Shown here: piece by piece, positions 29,802 to 38,489 of the stretch
Numbering within the stretch: position 1 is the stretch's first letter
Layout: the number at the start of each line of letters is the position of its first letter
DNA from: CAWAND01 sp963807065
Lineage (GTDB): Bacteria > Chloroflexota > Anaerolineae > Anaerolineales > E44-bin32
Reading direction: 5' to 3'
Assembly: GCA_963807065.1 (NCBI GenBank)
Contig: CAWDZQ010000003.1
Location: 1,488,001 to 1,552,000, forward strand
DNA: 64,000 nucleotides
The notes under the pieces: generated by a model
Databases searched by the model: none
Told to the model about the DNA's origin: nothing
The model's input: only the letters and a program-made list of their open reading frames with translations
Position numbers and translations under genes: made by a program

Positions 29802-31460
29802 ATGGTTCCGTTGGTTCTGGCCGTACTGGCCGGGGTCGCCAATTTGGCAGCCTATGCCACTCTGTGGACGGCCGTAGCCTGGTTCACACCCAGCAGGTGC
29901 CACGAGCAGATGGACCGCCAATCGCTGATGCACCTTGCGGAGGCTTATGCGAGCTACCAGCGTGGTGGCGCCGGGCTGTGGGAGCTTGTGTTTTCTCAGG
30001 AACCTCAGTGCGCCCTGCCCTATTTCAAACAAGCCGTTGCCCTTCACCCAAAACACGCTGAAGCTCACCTCGCGCTGGCCATGGTGTATGCTGCCGAGAA
30101 TGAACCAGCGCCGGCCATCACCCACACGGCCGCTGCCTTTGCCCTAGGCGAACCTGTAGGGCTTCTCTTGGAGACCTTCCGACTCCAACCTTCCCCCTCG
30201 CTGACCACAGGGCTCATTTCACATGTCCTGGCTTGGGCAACACCTGCCATTCTCAGCGGCCCCATCATCAACATGTCGTCACCCCACTCCGCCGCGATCT
30301 GGGTCAGAACACGCGATGCTGCGCAAGTGGCGGCGATCGGGGTCCCTGCCGAGAGCCCCGGCACATTCATACAATCCAGCCCGGCTGAATCGACCGACCA
30401 GAGCGACCACACGGTCACATTGCACCTGAATGGGCTGCGGGCCGATACCATCTACACTTACTGGATCACGATCAATGGTCGACCTACACCCCTCAAACGG
30501 ACATTGAGAACCTTCCCGGAACAGGACAGTCCTTCGGTGTTCTCCATCGCCTTCGGAGGTTGCTCGGATTATGTTCCCCCTAACCTCAGGATCTACCAGA
30601 CGATCGCCTCCAGATCTCCTCTCGCCTTCTTGACCCTCGGCGACAATGCCTACATCGACGGGCCGACCAACCCAAATCTTCAACGCTTTTCATACGCTCG
30701 GCTGCAGGCAGACCCGCATTTCAACAGGCTGACGTCGACCGTCTCCACTTCGGCTGTATGGGACGATCATGATTTCTCGACAGACAACTCTTGGGGCGGC
30801 CCCGATCCCTTTGTCCCAGCCTGGAAGCCGATGGTCTGGCAGATATTCGAACAAAACTGGATCACCCCCAACGCTGCCCGTCCCGCGGGTACCCCCGGCG
30901 TGTGGCAAGAGATCAGCGTTGGGAACGTCGACCTCTTCCTGCTCGACAGCCGTTACTACCGAGTGGATCCCAATTCGCCGCACGCGTCCATGCTCGGCGC
31001 GCAACAGGAGGCATGGCTTCTGCAGGGGTTGGCCAGCTCCAAGGCGACATTCAAGATCATCGCCTCTCCCGTGCTTTGGTCGACCACGACCGTCCCATCA
31101 TCTGACACTTGGGACGGCTACCCCGAAGAGCGACAGCGGATTTTCGACTGGATCCGTACACAACGGATTGACGGAGTCATCCTCATTTCATCCGACCGGC
31201 ATCGATCGGACGTCTGGCAGATCCCTCAGCCGAGCGCCTACGATCTCTTTGAATTCGAGAGCGGTCGGCTCACGAATGACATGCCCCACGCAGAGGCACC
31301 GGATGCGGTCTTCAGTTTCAATAAGAAGCCATCGTTCGGCCTTCTGACGTTCGATTTCTCAAAGGCTGACCCTGAAGCTCAGTATTCGATCGTGGATATC
31401 GACAACCAGACTATCTTTGGCATCAGCGTGAAAGCCAGCCAATTGACCACCATCAGATAG
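29802..31460 (+). CDS. PhoD-like phosphatase/phosphodiesterase with N-terminal membrane anchor
   Basis: The product (about 552 residues from this start) begins with a hydrophobic segment (MVPLVLAVLAGVANLAAYAT). A TPR-like stretch follows (CALPYFKQAVALHPKHAEAH), then a PhoD-type metallophosphatase: an N-terminal Fn3-like domain, then LTLGDNAYIDG, VWDDHDFSTDNSWG and ISSDRHRSDVW, which are the metal-ligand motifs of the alkaline phosphatase D family. It should face the outside of the membrane and hydrolyse phosphate mono- or diesters. The start is uncertain. The frame is open from 29715; a GTG at 29766 has AAAGGAAG upstream, while the ATG at 29802 gives the cleanest signal/anchor sequence. It stands alone downstream of tRNA-Lys. 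Confidence 0.85.
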   Translation: MVPLVLAVLAGVANLAAYATLWTAVAWFTPSRCHEQMDRQSLMHLAEAYASYQRGGAGLWELVFSQEPQCALPYFKQAVALHPKHAEAHLALAMVYAAENEPAPAITHTAAAFALGEPVGLLLETFRLQPSPSLTTGLISHVLAWATPAILSGPIINMSSPHSAAIWVRTRDAAQVAAIGVPAESPGTFIQSSPAESTDQSDHTVTLHLNGLRADTIYTYWITINGRPTPLKRTLRTFPEQDSPSVFSIAFGGCSDYVPPNLRIYQTIASRSPLAFLTLGDNAYIDGPTNPNLQRFSYARLQADPHFNRLTSTVSTSAVWDDHDFSTDNSWGGPDPFVPAWKPMVWQIFEQNWITPNAARPAGTPGVWQEISVGNVDLFLLDSRYYRVDPNSPHASMLGAQQEAWLLQGLASSKATFKIIASPVLWSTTTVPSSDTWDGYPEERQRIFDWIRTQRIDGVILISSDRHRSDVWQIPQPSAYDLFEFESGRLTNDMPHAEAPDAVFSFNKKPSFGLLTFDFSKADPEAQYSIVDIDNQTIFGISVKASQLTTIR

Positions 31461-31653
31461 ACCAGGACGTCAATAGCGGTTTGAAGCTCCCGCACGGCGA
31501 ATATTGTAGCTTGACCAAGCAGCCGGCCTGATGGCCGGATCCTTGCCCTCCCCAGTCCTAGCGGGTTGTGAAGGATTTCTCAAACTTGACCTTACACTAA
31601 CTGCGTCGAGAATAGAGGCGGTATCGCATCTATCCCCCGGAGGAGAAACTTCG

Positions 31654-32073
31654 ATGTTGTCTAAGAACAAACGGCCCGCTCAAGTTGTGCTGTTGGTTGG
31701 CTTGCTGTTGGCGCTCAGCGTATCTACCGCCGCGGCTGCCTTGGCGTCATTTCAAGGAAACTGGCGGTCAACTGATATCGACGGCAGCCAGCAGAGCCTG
31801 GCCATCAGTCGGAGTTTCGGCGGCGGGCACCATTTCCTCGTCTACTTCGATCGTGGCGCTAGCATCTGCGGGTGGACCCCTGGAGCGCCAGGACCGGCAG
31901 CTATTGCCGCCGGAGTGGGGGCCGAATCTGGTCTAGAGCTCTCGGCGAATATGCCGACATTTTGCCTCGGGCGTCCCCTATCGTACCTCGGCAGTTTTCC
32001 GTTTGTGTTCACTTATGACCCCAGTTCAGACACCATGGAGGATGGGGGCGGAGTCCATTGGTTCCGCAACTAG
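31654..32073 (+). CDS. Small secreted protein of unknown function
   Basis: The 139-residue product has a clear Sec signal peptide (Lys/Arg-rich start, then VVLLVGLLLALSVSTAAAA). The mature part of about 110 residues begins FQGNWRSTDIDGSQQSLAIS and has two Cys (in SICGW and FCLG) that could pair outside the cell. It ends GGGVHWFRN. The opening resembles lipocalin-like or protease-inhibitor-like beta barrels, but I cannot assign a family. The open frame extends upstream to 31531; the ATG at 31654 is chosen for its GGAGGAG site and the signal peptide. A bidirectional hairpin (32124-32180) follows. Confidence 0.8.
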   Translation: MLSKNKRPAQVVLLVGLLLALSVSTAAAALASFQGNWRSTDIDGSQQSLAISRSFGGGHHFLVYFDRGASICGWTPGAPGPAAIAAGVGAESGLELSANMPTFCLGRPLSYLGSFPFVFTYDPSSDTMEDGGGVHWFRN

Positions 32074-32123
32074 ACTGGCCGTGACCCTCGGTCGCCGAGC
32101 TTAGCCAGACCCCTCACGGCGAA

Positions 32124-32180
32124 CCGAAAAAACCGCCCCTGACGCCAGCCCCGGCCACAGGGGCGGTTTGAATTTTCGGC
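32124..32180. repeat. Twin hairpin element, copy 1 (also a likely terminator)
   Basis: The arms AACCGCCCCTG and CAGGGGCGGTT enclose a 16-nt GC-rich loop (32131-32167). Outer arms CCGAAAA/TTTTCGG extend the hairpin. The 37-bp core is repeated exactly 200 bp downstream. Flanking A and T runs make it suitable as a terminator in both directions, here for the small secreted protein. Confidence 0.8.
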
Positions 32181-32330
32181 CAAGACCGCGGGCGCCAGGC
32201 CACCTGGCACTTGATTCGCACCCCCAACTTGGGCTATGCTAGAAGCGTCAACAGTTTCTACATGCCGTTTGCAAGCCAATCGTCGACTCCACCTCGTTGT
32301 CCGGCACCCATATTTGAGCTGGGCACACCG

Positions 32331-32368
32331 AACCGCCCCTGACGCCAGCCCCGGCCACAGGGGCGGTT
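32331..32368. repeat. Twin hairpin element, copy 2
   Basis: Identical to copy 1 over the 37-bp hairpin core, but without the A/T flanks. It lies in the 400-nt intergenic region before the glycosyltransferase pair. Between the copies no gene is visible. Confidence 0.85.
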
Positions 32369-32475
32369 CGACGCCAAGCAGCCCCGTCCCATGAGACCTC
32401 GACCGGGACCGCTTTCCCATTTGGAACGAACCTGCTATCTTGCAAAGAGACGAGGAACGATGAAAGGATGCTGGC

Positions 32476-34032
32476 TTGCTCGAGCGTTGGATAGAGGCCG
32501 GGCGCAGGGACAAACTCGCCACCATTGAAATCGCCCTATTGGTTTCGGCCGGGATCGGGCTACGCTTTCTAAACCTCGGGTACTCCGATTTTCAAGGCGA
32601 CGAAATCAGCGCCATTTGCCACCCCTCCCACTTCAGCTCCCTTATCAAGTTTCTCGGCTACCTGCTTGGACAGCAGAAGGGCCCAGTCCAGTATCTCATC
32701 ACCTGCGCCTATGGACTGGTCGATCCTGCCTTCTCCGGCGAACTCCTACTCAGGCTGCCCTTCGCAGCGGCCAATGTCCTCTCCTTAGTCTGCCTGTTCT
32801 TCATCATCCGAAGCTTGTTCGACTTCAACAGCGCCATCTTCGGCACATTTCTGGTGGCCGCAAATGGAATGTTCATCGCTTTTGGCCGAATCGTCCAGTA
32901 CCAGTCATTCGTCATTCTGGGAGTTTCGGCATCGCTTCTGTTCTTGATGCTCGCCATCAAGCGAGATCGATGGAGGCTGCCAGGCCTCTACCTCGGCTTT
33001 GCCTCAGCAGCCGGTGCCTTGCTGGCCCACTTCGACGCCGTTTTCATCATCCCACCCCTTGCCGTTCTGACAGCCTACTGGTGGCAATACGCTCGGCAGC
33101 AACCCGAAGCGCGCCGGCTAACCTTGCATCTCCTGGGGGCAGTTGCCGTGGCCTCTCTCCCGCCGCTGGCGTTCTACGCCGAGTTCGCCCACCACGCCAG
33201 TCAGTCCTCGTTGCAATACTGGTCGAACCGTATCGCCGGCCCGCACACCAACCCGTTCATGACCGCCGCGTTCTACGCCCCAGTCCTATTCGTGTGGGTT
33301 AGTCTGGCAGCAGCCGTGGCGGGGCTGCTTCGGGTCAGATGGAATCTCGGCTGGCAGGTGCTCTTGGCCTGGCTCATCCCGCCGCTTGCCTTCTTTGGGC
33401 TTTTCTTCGGGAACTCAAGGACTCACATTTATGCCTACGTTTTGCCCCTGACGCTCGTCGCTGGCCTCGGGCTAGCGGAGGTGACCGCCTGGGTCAAACG
33501 CCGATGGGGAACCAGCGCAGGCCAGGCGATGCGAGCGGTGATTCTGATCTTCCTGGTCCTCGACTCGTATGCGAGCTACACTCTTTTCGTCGATCACTCC
33601 GTCGAGTACCCCTGGCAGCCCAAGACGGTGATGGGAATCGAAATGCCGGGGGGGAATCTGGTGGCCACTTTTGGCTTTCCCTACGACCGGCAAGGGCGCA
33701 CTATCAGAGCATGGTTCGCAGCCCAGCCTGACCAGGATAAGGCACTGACCACCAACGAGAAACTCTCTATCGCCGGGTTCTATCTGCCCGATACCGTGCA
33801 TTTCATGTACATATGGCGCGATGCACCGAAGGAGCTCCCGGAGGCGGATCAGATCTACTTTCTGGTCATTCACCAGCCCCAGAGCTGGGTCGACCAACTC
33901 TGGGGAAGGACCTTTGACCAGTGGCATGGCAAGTTTCCGCCGGCGGCAGACTTCACAAACGACAACGGCGAGGTGGTCGCTTCGGTCTATGTCCTCAGCA
34001 CAAATCAGTACCGGACAGCCACAGGCAACTAG
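32476..34032 (+). CDS. Membrane glycosyltransferase of GT39/ArnT-like type (copy 1)
   Basis: The 518-residue protein has about ten membrane segments in its first 350 residues and a C-terminal soluble part. The first extracytoplasmic loop carries NLGYSDFQGDE, the acidic motif expected in GT-C glycosyltransferases that use polyprenyl-phosphate sugars to modify proteins, lipids or glycans outside the membrane. The TTG start at 32476 is chosen because AAAGGA lies 7 nt upstream and the family N-terminus (LERWIEAGRRDK then a membrane helix) follows at once. A close paralogue follows 51 nt downstream; conserved blocks include FGRIVQYQSFV, WNLGWQVLLAWLIPPL and the C-terminal SPQSW-like motif. Confidence 0.82.
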   Translation: MLERWIEAGRRDKLATIEIALLVSAGIGLRFLNLGYSDFQGDEISAICHPSHFSSLIKFLGYLLGQQKGPVQYLITCAYGLVDPAFSGELLLRLPFAAANVLSLVCLFFIIRSLFDFNSAIFGTFLVAANGMFIAFGRIVQYQSFVILGVSASLLFLMLAIKRDRWRLPGLYLGFASAAGALLAHFDAVFIIPPLAVLTAYWWQYARQQPEARRLTLHLLGAVAVASLPPLAFYAEFAHHASQSSLQYWSNRIAGPHTNPFMTAAFYAPVLFVWVSLAAAVAGLLRVRWNLGWQVLLAWLIPPLAFFGLFFGNSRTHIYAYVLPLTLVAGLGLAEVTAWVKRRWGTSAGQAMRAVILIFLVLDSYASYTLFVDHSVEYPWQPKTVMGIEMPGGNLVATFGFPYDRQGRTIRAWFAAQPDQDKALTTNEKLSIAGFYLPDTVHFMYIWRDAPKELPEADQIYFLVIHQPQSWVDQLWGRTFDQWHGKFPPAADFTNDNGEVVASVYVLSTNQYRTATGN

Positions 34033-34083
34033 ACCATTGGACACGACGCCGCGCGACCGGGGAGTCGGAATTTCCAATCTAGT

Positions 34084-35643
34084 ATGACGATGATCCGGCG
34101 TCTGCTCACATGGATCCAGGCGCGTCCCCTTGTCAGCCTCGAGTTGGCGGCGTTGCTGGCCGCCAGCCTGTTCCTTCGCCTGGCCGACTTGGGCTATTCC
34201 AACTTCCAGGGTGACGAAGTTAAGGCCCTTTGCTACCCCGGGAGCTTCAAGTCGATCGCCCAATTCCTGGCTTTCCTGTTGGCGCAGCGCAAGGGCCCCG
34301 TGGAATTCGCCATCACCTGCTCGGTTGGGCTGATCGACCCCTCCTTCTCCAGCGAACTCCTCCTCAGGCTGCCGTTTGCGACAGCCAATCTGCTCTCACT
34401 GGCCTGCCTGTTTGGCATCGCCTGGCGGTTGTTCGACCTCGATTCGGCCGTGTACGGCACTTTTCTCCTGGCAGCCGACGGCATATTCGTGGCCTTCGGC
34501 CGGATCGTTCAGTACCAGTCCTTCGTCCTACTGGGCGTGACGGCGGCTCTGCTGGCGCTGATCCTGGCCATCGACCGTGATCGTTGGCGCATCCCCGGTC
34601 TCTATCTGGGGTTTGCCGCCGCTGCCTGCGGTTTGCTGGCCCATTTCGACGCCGCCTTCGTCCTCCCGCCGCTGGCCGTGCTAACCGTCCATTGGTGGCT
34701 CAAGGTTCGCCGCCTCCCCGACGCTCGCCCTATGATCCGGCATCTTATGGGAGCCGCTGCACTGTTCTCCATCCCGGTGCTCGCTTTCTACGTCGAGTAC
34801 GGTCTTCACCTTAACGCATCACAGACCGCATATTGGACAGCACGGCTCCATGGCCCGTCGACCCACACGCTGGCCATGATCATGTTCTACACGCCTTCTC
34901 CCTTTGTCTGGATCGGCCTTGCGGCCGCCTGTCTTGGCCTGCTCAGGATGAAACGCAATCTCGGCTGGCAGGTGCTCCTGGCCTGGCTGATTCCCCCTCT
35001 GGTCTTCATGCAGTTGATCTTCTCAAACTCAAGAACGCACGCCTACACCTATTTGCTTCCGCTTATGTTGATCGCCGGGTTGGGCATGTCTGGCCTGACC
35101 TCATCGGCAAGACATCACTGGGGGCAGCGGGGCGGCTTCGCCCTCCGCTGTATCATCTTGGTCTTCCTGGTGCTCAACGCCTATGCAAGCTACGCCCTCA
35201 TGGTGGACCACACACCGGAATACCCGTGGAAACCGAAGTCGGTCCTAGGAGTCCACATGCCCGGCGGGTACCTGCTGGGCACGTTTGGCTTCCCCTACCA
35301 TCGAGAATGGCGAGCGGTGTCTGATTGGTTTTCGGCGCTGCCCGGGAAGGACAAGTCGGCGGTGACAAACGAAAACCCTGAAATCGCAGCTTTCTACTTG
35401 CCGGCCAGGGTCCACCTGGTTGACATCCACCTCGATCCGCCTGATCGATCAGATCCTGAAAAGGGTATCTACGTCATCATCGTGCGTTCTCCCCAAAGTT
35501 GGCAATCCAGCCTCTGGGGATGGTCAGTCGAAGGTTGGCATCAGCGTTTGCGGCCCACGGCCACGTTTGTCGACTCCCAGGGCGAGCCCGTGGTCTGGCT
35601 GTTCTTCCTCACCTACGACGAGATCCGCCTCCTCTTTCACTGA
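34084..35643 (+). CDS. Membrane glycosyltransferase of GT39/ArnT-like type (copy 2)
   Basis: The 519-residue protein is a full-length paralogue of the preceding gene, with the same topology and motifs: LGYSNFQGDEVKALCYPG in the first loop, FGRIVQYQSFVLLGV, then NLGWQVLLAWLIPPLVF, and a matching soluble C-terminus. It should transfer a sugar from a polyprenyl phosphate donor on the outer face of the membrane. No other cell-surface polysaccharide genes are adjacent, so the acceptor is unknown. The ATG at 34084 lacks a clear ribosome-binding site, and translation may depend on the upstream gene. A tandem duplication followed by divergence explains the pair. Confidence 0.82.
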   Translation: MTMIRRLLTWIQARPLVSLELAALLAASLFLRLADLGYSNFQGDEVKALCYPGSFKSIAQFLAFLLAQRKGPVEFAITCSVGLIDPSFSSELLLRLPFATANLLSLACLFGIAWRLFDLDSAVYGTFLLAADGIFVAFGRIVQYQSFVLLGVTAALLALILAIDRDRWRIPGLYLGFAAAACGLLAHFDAAFVLPPLAVLTVHWWLKVRRLPDARPMIRHLMGAAALFSIPVLAFYVEYGLHLNASQTAYWTARLHGPSTHTLAMIMFYTPSPFVWIGLAAACLGLLRMKRNLGWQVLLAWLIPPLVFMQLIFSNSRTHAYTYLLPLMLIAGLGMSGLTSSARHHWGQRGGFALRCIILVFLVLNAYASYALMVDHTPEYPWKPKSVLGVHMPGGYLLGTFGFPYHREWRAVSDWFSALPGKDKSAVTNENPEIAAFYLPARVHLVDIHLDPPDRSDPEKGIYVIIVRSPQSWQSSLWGWSVEGWHQRLRPTATFVDSQGEPVVWLFFLTYDEIRLLFH

Positions 35644-35647
35644 ACGA

Positions 35648-35671
35648 CCGGCCCACCCTTCGCCGGGCCGG
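35648..35671 (+). terminator. Possible terminator after the glycosyltransferase pair
   Basis: A 7-bp GC stem CCGGCCC/GGGCCGG starts 5 nt past the stop codon. It has no T-tract, so the assignment is weak. Confidence 0.4.
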
Positions 35672-35779
35672 CCAATTCCTTCCCCGCGTCGATCCGGATT
35701 TCTGATTCAGGCAGGTGTCGATTTTGGTCGTGTCCGTTCGTTAACTCAACAAGATCCGAGAAGAACGAGGAGTTGACCC

Positions 35780-36256
35780 ATGGAACCCGTCATCCACCAC
35801 CAGGCGCGGCTCGCCTGCGATACCCGCACAGCCTACGATCACTTCACCCGGGGGGATCTGCTTGTGAAATTCTTCACGAATGAGGCCGAGGTGGAGCCCC
35901 ACGTTGGAGGCAAATATGAGCTGGCCTGGGATCCAGAAAACAAACCTCAGAACAGCACGGTGGGCTGCCGCATCACGGCTCTGACAGAAGGCCAGCTGAT
36001 TGCCTTCGATTGGAGGGGCCCGGCAGCATTTGACGCCGTCATGAACCACGCCAGGCCGCTGACCCACGTCGTGGTCAGCTTCCATGCCGTGCACGATAGC
36101 TATGCTCCGGCATGCGATATCAACCTGGTCCACTCTGGCTGGCGCCCGGGGCCAGGCTGGGCTGAGGCCAGAGCGTATTTCGATCAAGCCTGGGGGCAGG
36201 TGTTGGGAGCGTTGGCCGAGCTGATCGCTCGGCCCACCCCACTGCTTCCGCATTGA
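35780..36256 (+). CDS. SRPBCC (AHSA1-like) domain protein
   Basis: The 158-residue cytoplasmic protein matches the SRPBCC/AHSA1 fold: VIHHQARLACDTRTAYDHFT at the start, then EVEPHVGGKYELAW, and a C-terminal long helix with GWRPGPGWAEARAYFDQAWG. These proteins have a hydrophobic cavity for small ligands. In this setting (next to YCII proteins and an ECF42-type sigma factor) they are standard companions of unknown function, possibly in handling of toxic or oxidised compounds. The ATG at 35780 has GAGGAG about 7 nt upstream. It is the first gene of a five-gene plus-strand cluster ending at 38858. Confidence 0.88.
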   Translation: MEPVIHHQARLACDTRTAYDHFTRGDLLVKFFTNEAEVEPHVGGKYELAWDPENKPQNSTVGCRITALTEGQLIAFDWRGPAAFDAVMNHARPLTHVVVSFHAVHDSYAPACDINLVHSGWRPGPGWAEARAYFDQAWGQVLGALAELIARPTPLLPH

Positions 36257-36283
36257 ACCGTATACGAGACGAAAGGAGACACC

Positions 36284-36649
36284 ATGCTGTATGCCATGTT
36301 GATCTACCAGAACGAAGCGGCGGCCAAGGCGGCCACGCGGGCTGAGCTCGACGAATCGGTGGCCCTGTTCGAAGCCTTTCATGACAAGATGAATCGCGCC
36401 GGCCACGTCCAGGGCGGGGAGCGGTTGCGCCACAGTGACACCGCCACCAGCGTCAGAGTCAGAGACGGCAAGACTCTGGTCACCGACGGTCCCTACGCCG
36501 AGACCAAGGAGCAGTTGGGGGGCTTCTATTTGATGGAGTGTGCCGACCTGGATCAGGCCATCGAGGTGGCAGCCCAGATTCCCAGCGCCGACGATGGCGT
36601 GATCGAGATCCGGCCCGTGTACACGGACCCCTTCGGGCCCCAGAGCTGA
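36284..36649 (+). CDS. YCII-related (DGPF domain) protein
   Basis: The 121-residue protein begins MLYAMLIYQNEAA and has the family signature TDGPYAETKEQLGGFYLMEC, followed by DLDQAIEVAAQIP. This dimeric ferredoxin-like fold is genetically tied to ECF42 sigma factors (the DGPF-sigma association), and the sigma gene is 110 nt downstream. Its molecular activity is not established; a role in sensing or detoxification has been suggested for the group. AAAGGAG lies 6 nt before the ATG. Confidence 0.93.
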   Translation: MLYAMLIYQNEAAAKAATRAELDESVALFEAFHDKMNRAGHVQGGERLRHSDTATSVRVRDGKTLVTDGPYAETKEQLGGFYLMECADLDQAIEVAAQIPSADDGVIEIRPVYTDPFGPQS

Positions 36650-36744
36650 TCGATCCGGGATGACCCATCCCATGACCACCTACGCCCTGCCCTCGATCCC
36701 CTCCAGCCCCGTCATCTCCCGGGGGTCGTCCGTTGCCGACGATG

Positions 36745-36750
36745 TACAAT
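36745..36750 (+). promoter_or_regulatory. -10 box just before the sigma factor gene (leaderless start)
   Basis: TACAAT at 36745-36750 is followed 8 nt later by the ATG at 36759, so a transcript from it would begin at or next to the start codon. No convincing -35 is seen. Confidence 0.4.
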
Positions 36751-36758
36751 CGCCTGCA

Positions 36759-38057
36759 ATGGTACTCGTCCAGGACGTGCTGGAAGATGTGGTTCACCAG
36801 GATGGCGCGCGTCTGCTGGCGGCGCTGATCTCCCGCTTCGGCGATTTCGAGCTGGCGGAAGACTGCCTCCAGGACGCGTACGCTGCGGCCCTGCTGGCCT
36901 GGGCCAGCCAGGGCCTGCCGGCCAATCCTGCCGGCTGGCTAATGACCACCGCCCGCAACCGTGCTATCGATCGCTTGCGACGGGCGGGGAAGCTGCAAGG
37001 TAAGCTGGCAAAGGTGGCGCCCGATCGCAGCCGTGGCCCCTTCGACCGGGACCCGATCCTGCCGGACCCCATCCCCGATGAGCGCCTCAAACTCATCTTC
37101 ACCTGCTGTCACCCGGCCTTGACCGTTAAATCCCAGGTGGCCCTGACGCTGCGCACCCTCGGCGGCTTGACCACAGACGAGATCGCCCGCGCCTTCCTGC
37201 TCCCCACCGCCACCTTGGCCCAACGTCTGGTGCGCGCCAAACGCAAAATCAGCCGGGCGGGCATTCCCTTCCGCGTGCCCGATGCGCACCAGCTTCCCGA
37301 ACGCCTGGACGCCGTCATGACCGTGATCTACTTGATCTTCAACGAGGGCTACCAGGCTCGTTCAGGCGAGTCTCTGGTGCGAGCCGATCTCAGCCAGGAA
37401 GCCATCCGGCTGGGACAGGTGTTGGTGAATCTGCTGATAGCTGAGCGGATGGAGGCCCACCTCCCGGAAGCCCTTGGCCTGTTGGCCCTCATGCGCCTGC
37501 ACGACTCCCGACGCCCAGCGCGGCTCGACGCGGCCGGGGACCTGGTCTTGCTCGAAGACCAGGACCGGTCCGGCTGGGACGCCGTTGAGCTGGCCGCGGG
37601 ATTGGATGACCTGGATCGAGCGCTTGCAATGGATGGTGTCGGTCCCTACCAGATACAGGCGGCGATCAGCGCCGTCCATGCCCGGGCCAAAAGCTATTCC
37701 GACACCGATTGGCCCGAGATCGTCGCCCTGTATTCCGCATTGGACGCCATAACCCCCTCGCCCGTCGTGCAACTCAACCGGGCGGTCGCCATCGGGATGG
37801 CCCACGGGCCAGAAGAGGGATTGAGGGCCTTGGAGTCACTGGAGGCCGACGCCGAGACCAGCCTGGCAGGTTACGGCCCGTTTCACGCCGCCCAGGCTGA
37901 TCTCCTGAGGCGCGCTGGCAGACCCCATGCAGCGGCGGCGGCCTACCGGCAGGCTCTCGAGCTGACGGAAAACGAAGCGGAGGCCCGCTTCTTCCTCCGC
38001 CGCCTGCGTGACTTTGGACTTGACGAACACCACCCAAAGGGAGACCCATCCGCATGA
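36759..38057 (+). CDS. ECF sigma factor of the ECF42 type (with TPR-like C-terminal extension)
   Basis: The 432-residue protein has sigma2 (GDFELAEDCLQDAYAAALLAW), the region 2 helix NPAGWLMTTARNRAIDRLRR and sigma4 (LTLRTLGGLTTDEIARAFLL then LAQRLVRAKRKI). A long C-terminal SnoaL-free, TPR-like extension (DUF6596: IYLIFNEGYQA) ends EAEARFFLRRL. It directs RNA polymerase to its own regulon, classically DGPF/YCII genes, two of which flank it. The extension is essential for activity in studied members. The frame is open back to 36660. The ATG at 36759 is preferred because the family similarity begins right after it and a -10 box stands 8 nt upstream. Confidence 0.92.
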   Translation: MVLVQDVLEDVVHQDGARLLAALISRFGDFELAEDCLQDAYAAALLAWASQGLPANPAGWLMTTARNRAIDRLRRAGKLQGKLAKVAPDRSRGPFDRDPILPDPIPDERLKLIFTCCHPALTVKSQVALTLRTLGGLTTDEIARAFLLPTATLAQRLVRAKRKISRAGIPFRVPDAHQLPERLDAVMTVIYLIFNEGYQARSGESLVRADLSQEAIRLGQVLVNLLIAERMEAHLPEALGLLALMRLHDSRRPARLDAAGDLVLLEDQDRSGWDAVELAAGLDDLDRALAMDGVGPYQIQAAISAVHARAKSYSDTDWPEIVALYSALDAITPSPVVQLNRAVAIGMAHGPEEGLRALESLEADAETSLAGYGPFHAAQADLLRRAGRPHAAAAAYRQALELTENEAEARFFLRRLRDFGLDEHHPKGDPSA

Positions 38058-38437
38058 GCACCCCAGACCCCCTCCATCCGGGCCCCGAACACGGATACCC
38101 CATGCAGATGCGGCGGCTGATCCTGGCTTTCATGATCAAGGGGCCCAGATGGAGTCCCAGTTCGACGCCCGAAGATGAGCACCATCAGGCTGAACACCTG
38201 GCCCTTCTCAGCCGCCTGCGTGAATCTGGTGAGCTGCTGCTATCAGGACCCATTCCGGGCGGCGATCCGGAGCGAGGGGTGCTGGTGTTCGACTTGCACT
38301 CTGAAGACGATGTGCACGCCCTTTTGGCCGAGGATGCTCACATGCGGTCCGGGCAGCTGGCGATGGAGATGTACCCGTGGCTGGTGCCGGCCGAAATCCT
38401 AGAACGTCCTCTTCGGTCCCCCGATCGCGACGGATGA
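38054..38437 (+). CDS. YCII-related protein (second copy, divergent)
   Basis: The 127-residue protein has a YciI-like core: RRLILAFMIKGPRWSP, then EHHQAEHLALLSRLRESGEL, GPIPGGDPERGVLVF and a C-terminal VPAEIL. The order of elements fits the YCII superfamily, though it lacks the DGPF signature. Its ATG overlaps the sigma factor stop (ATGA), so the two are translationally coupled, which argues for a joint role. The N-terminal 15 residues are Pro/His-rich and not conserved in the family; a later start at MQMRRLIL is possible. Confidence 0.85.
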   Translation: MSTPDPLHPGPEHGYPMQMRRLILAFMIKGPRWSPSSTPEDEHHQAEHLALLSRLRESGELLLSGPIPGGDPERGVLVFDLHSEDDVHALLAEDAHMRSGQLAMEMYPWLVPAEILERPLRSPDRDG

Positions 38438-38489
38438 GATCGAAGGATGCCGATCAGAACTCGCCTCAATCCTTGGGAAGGAGAACATC

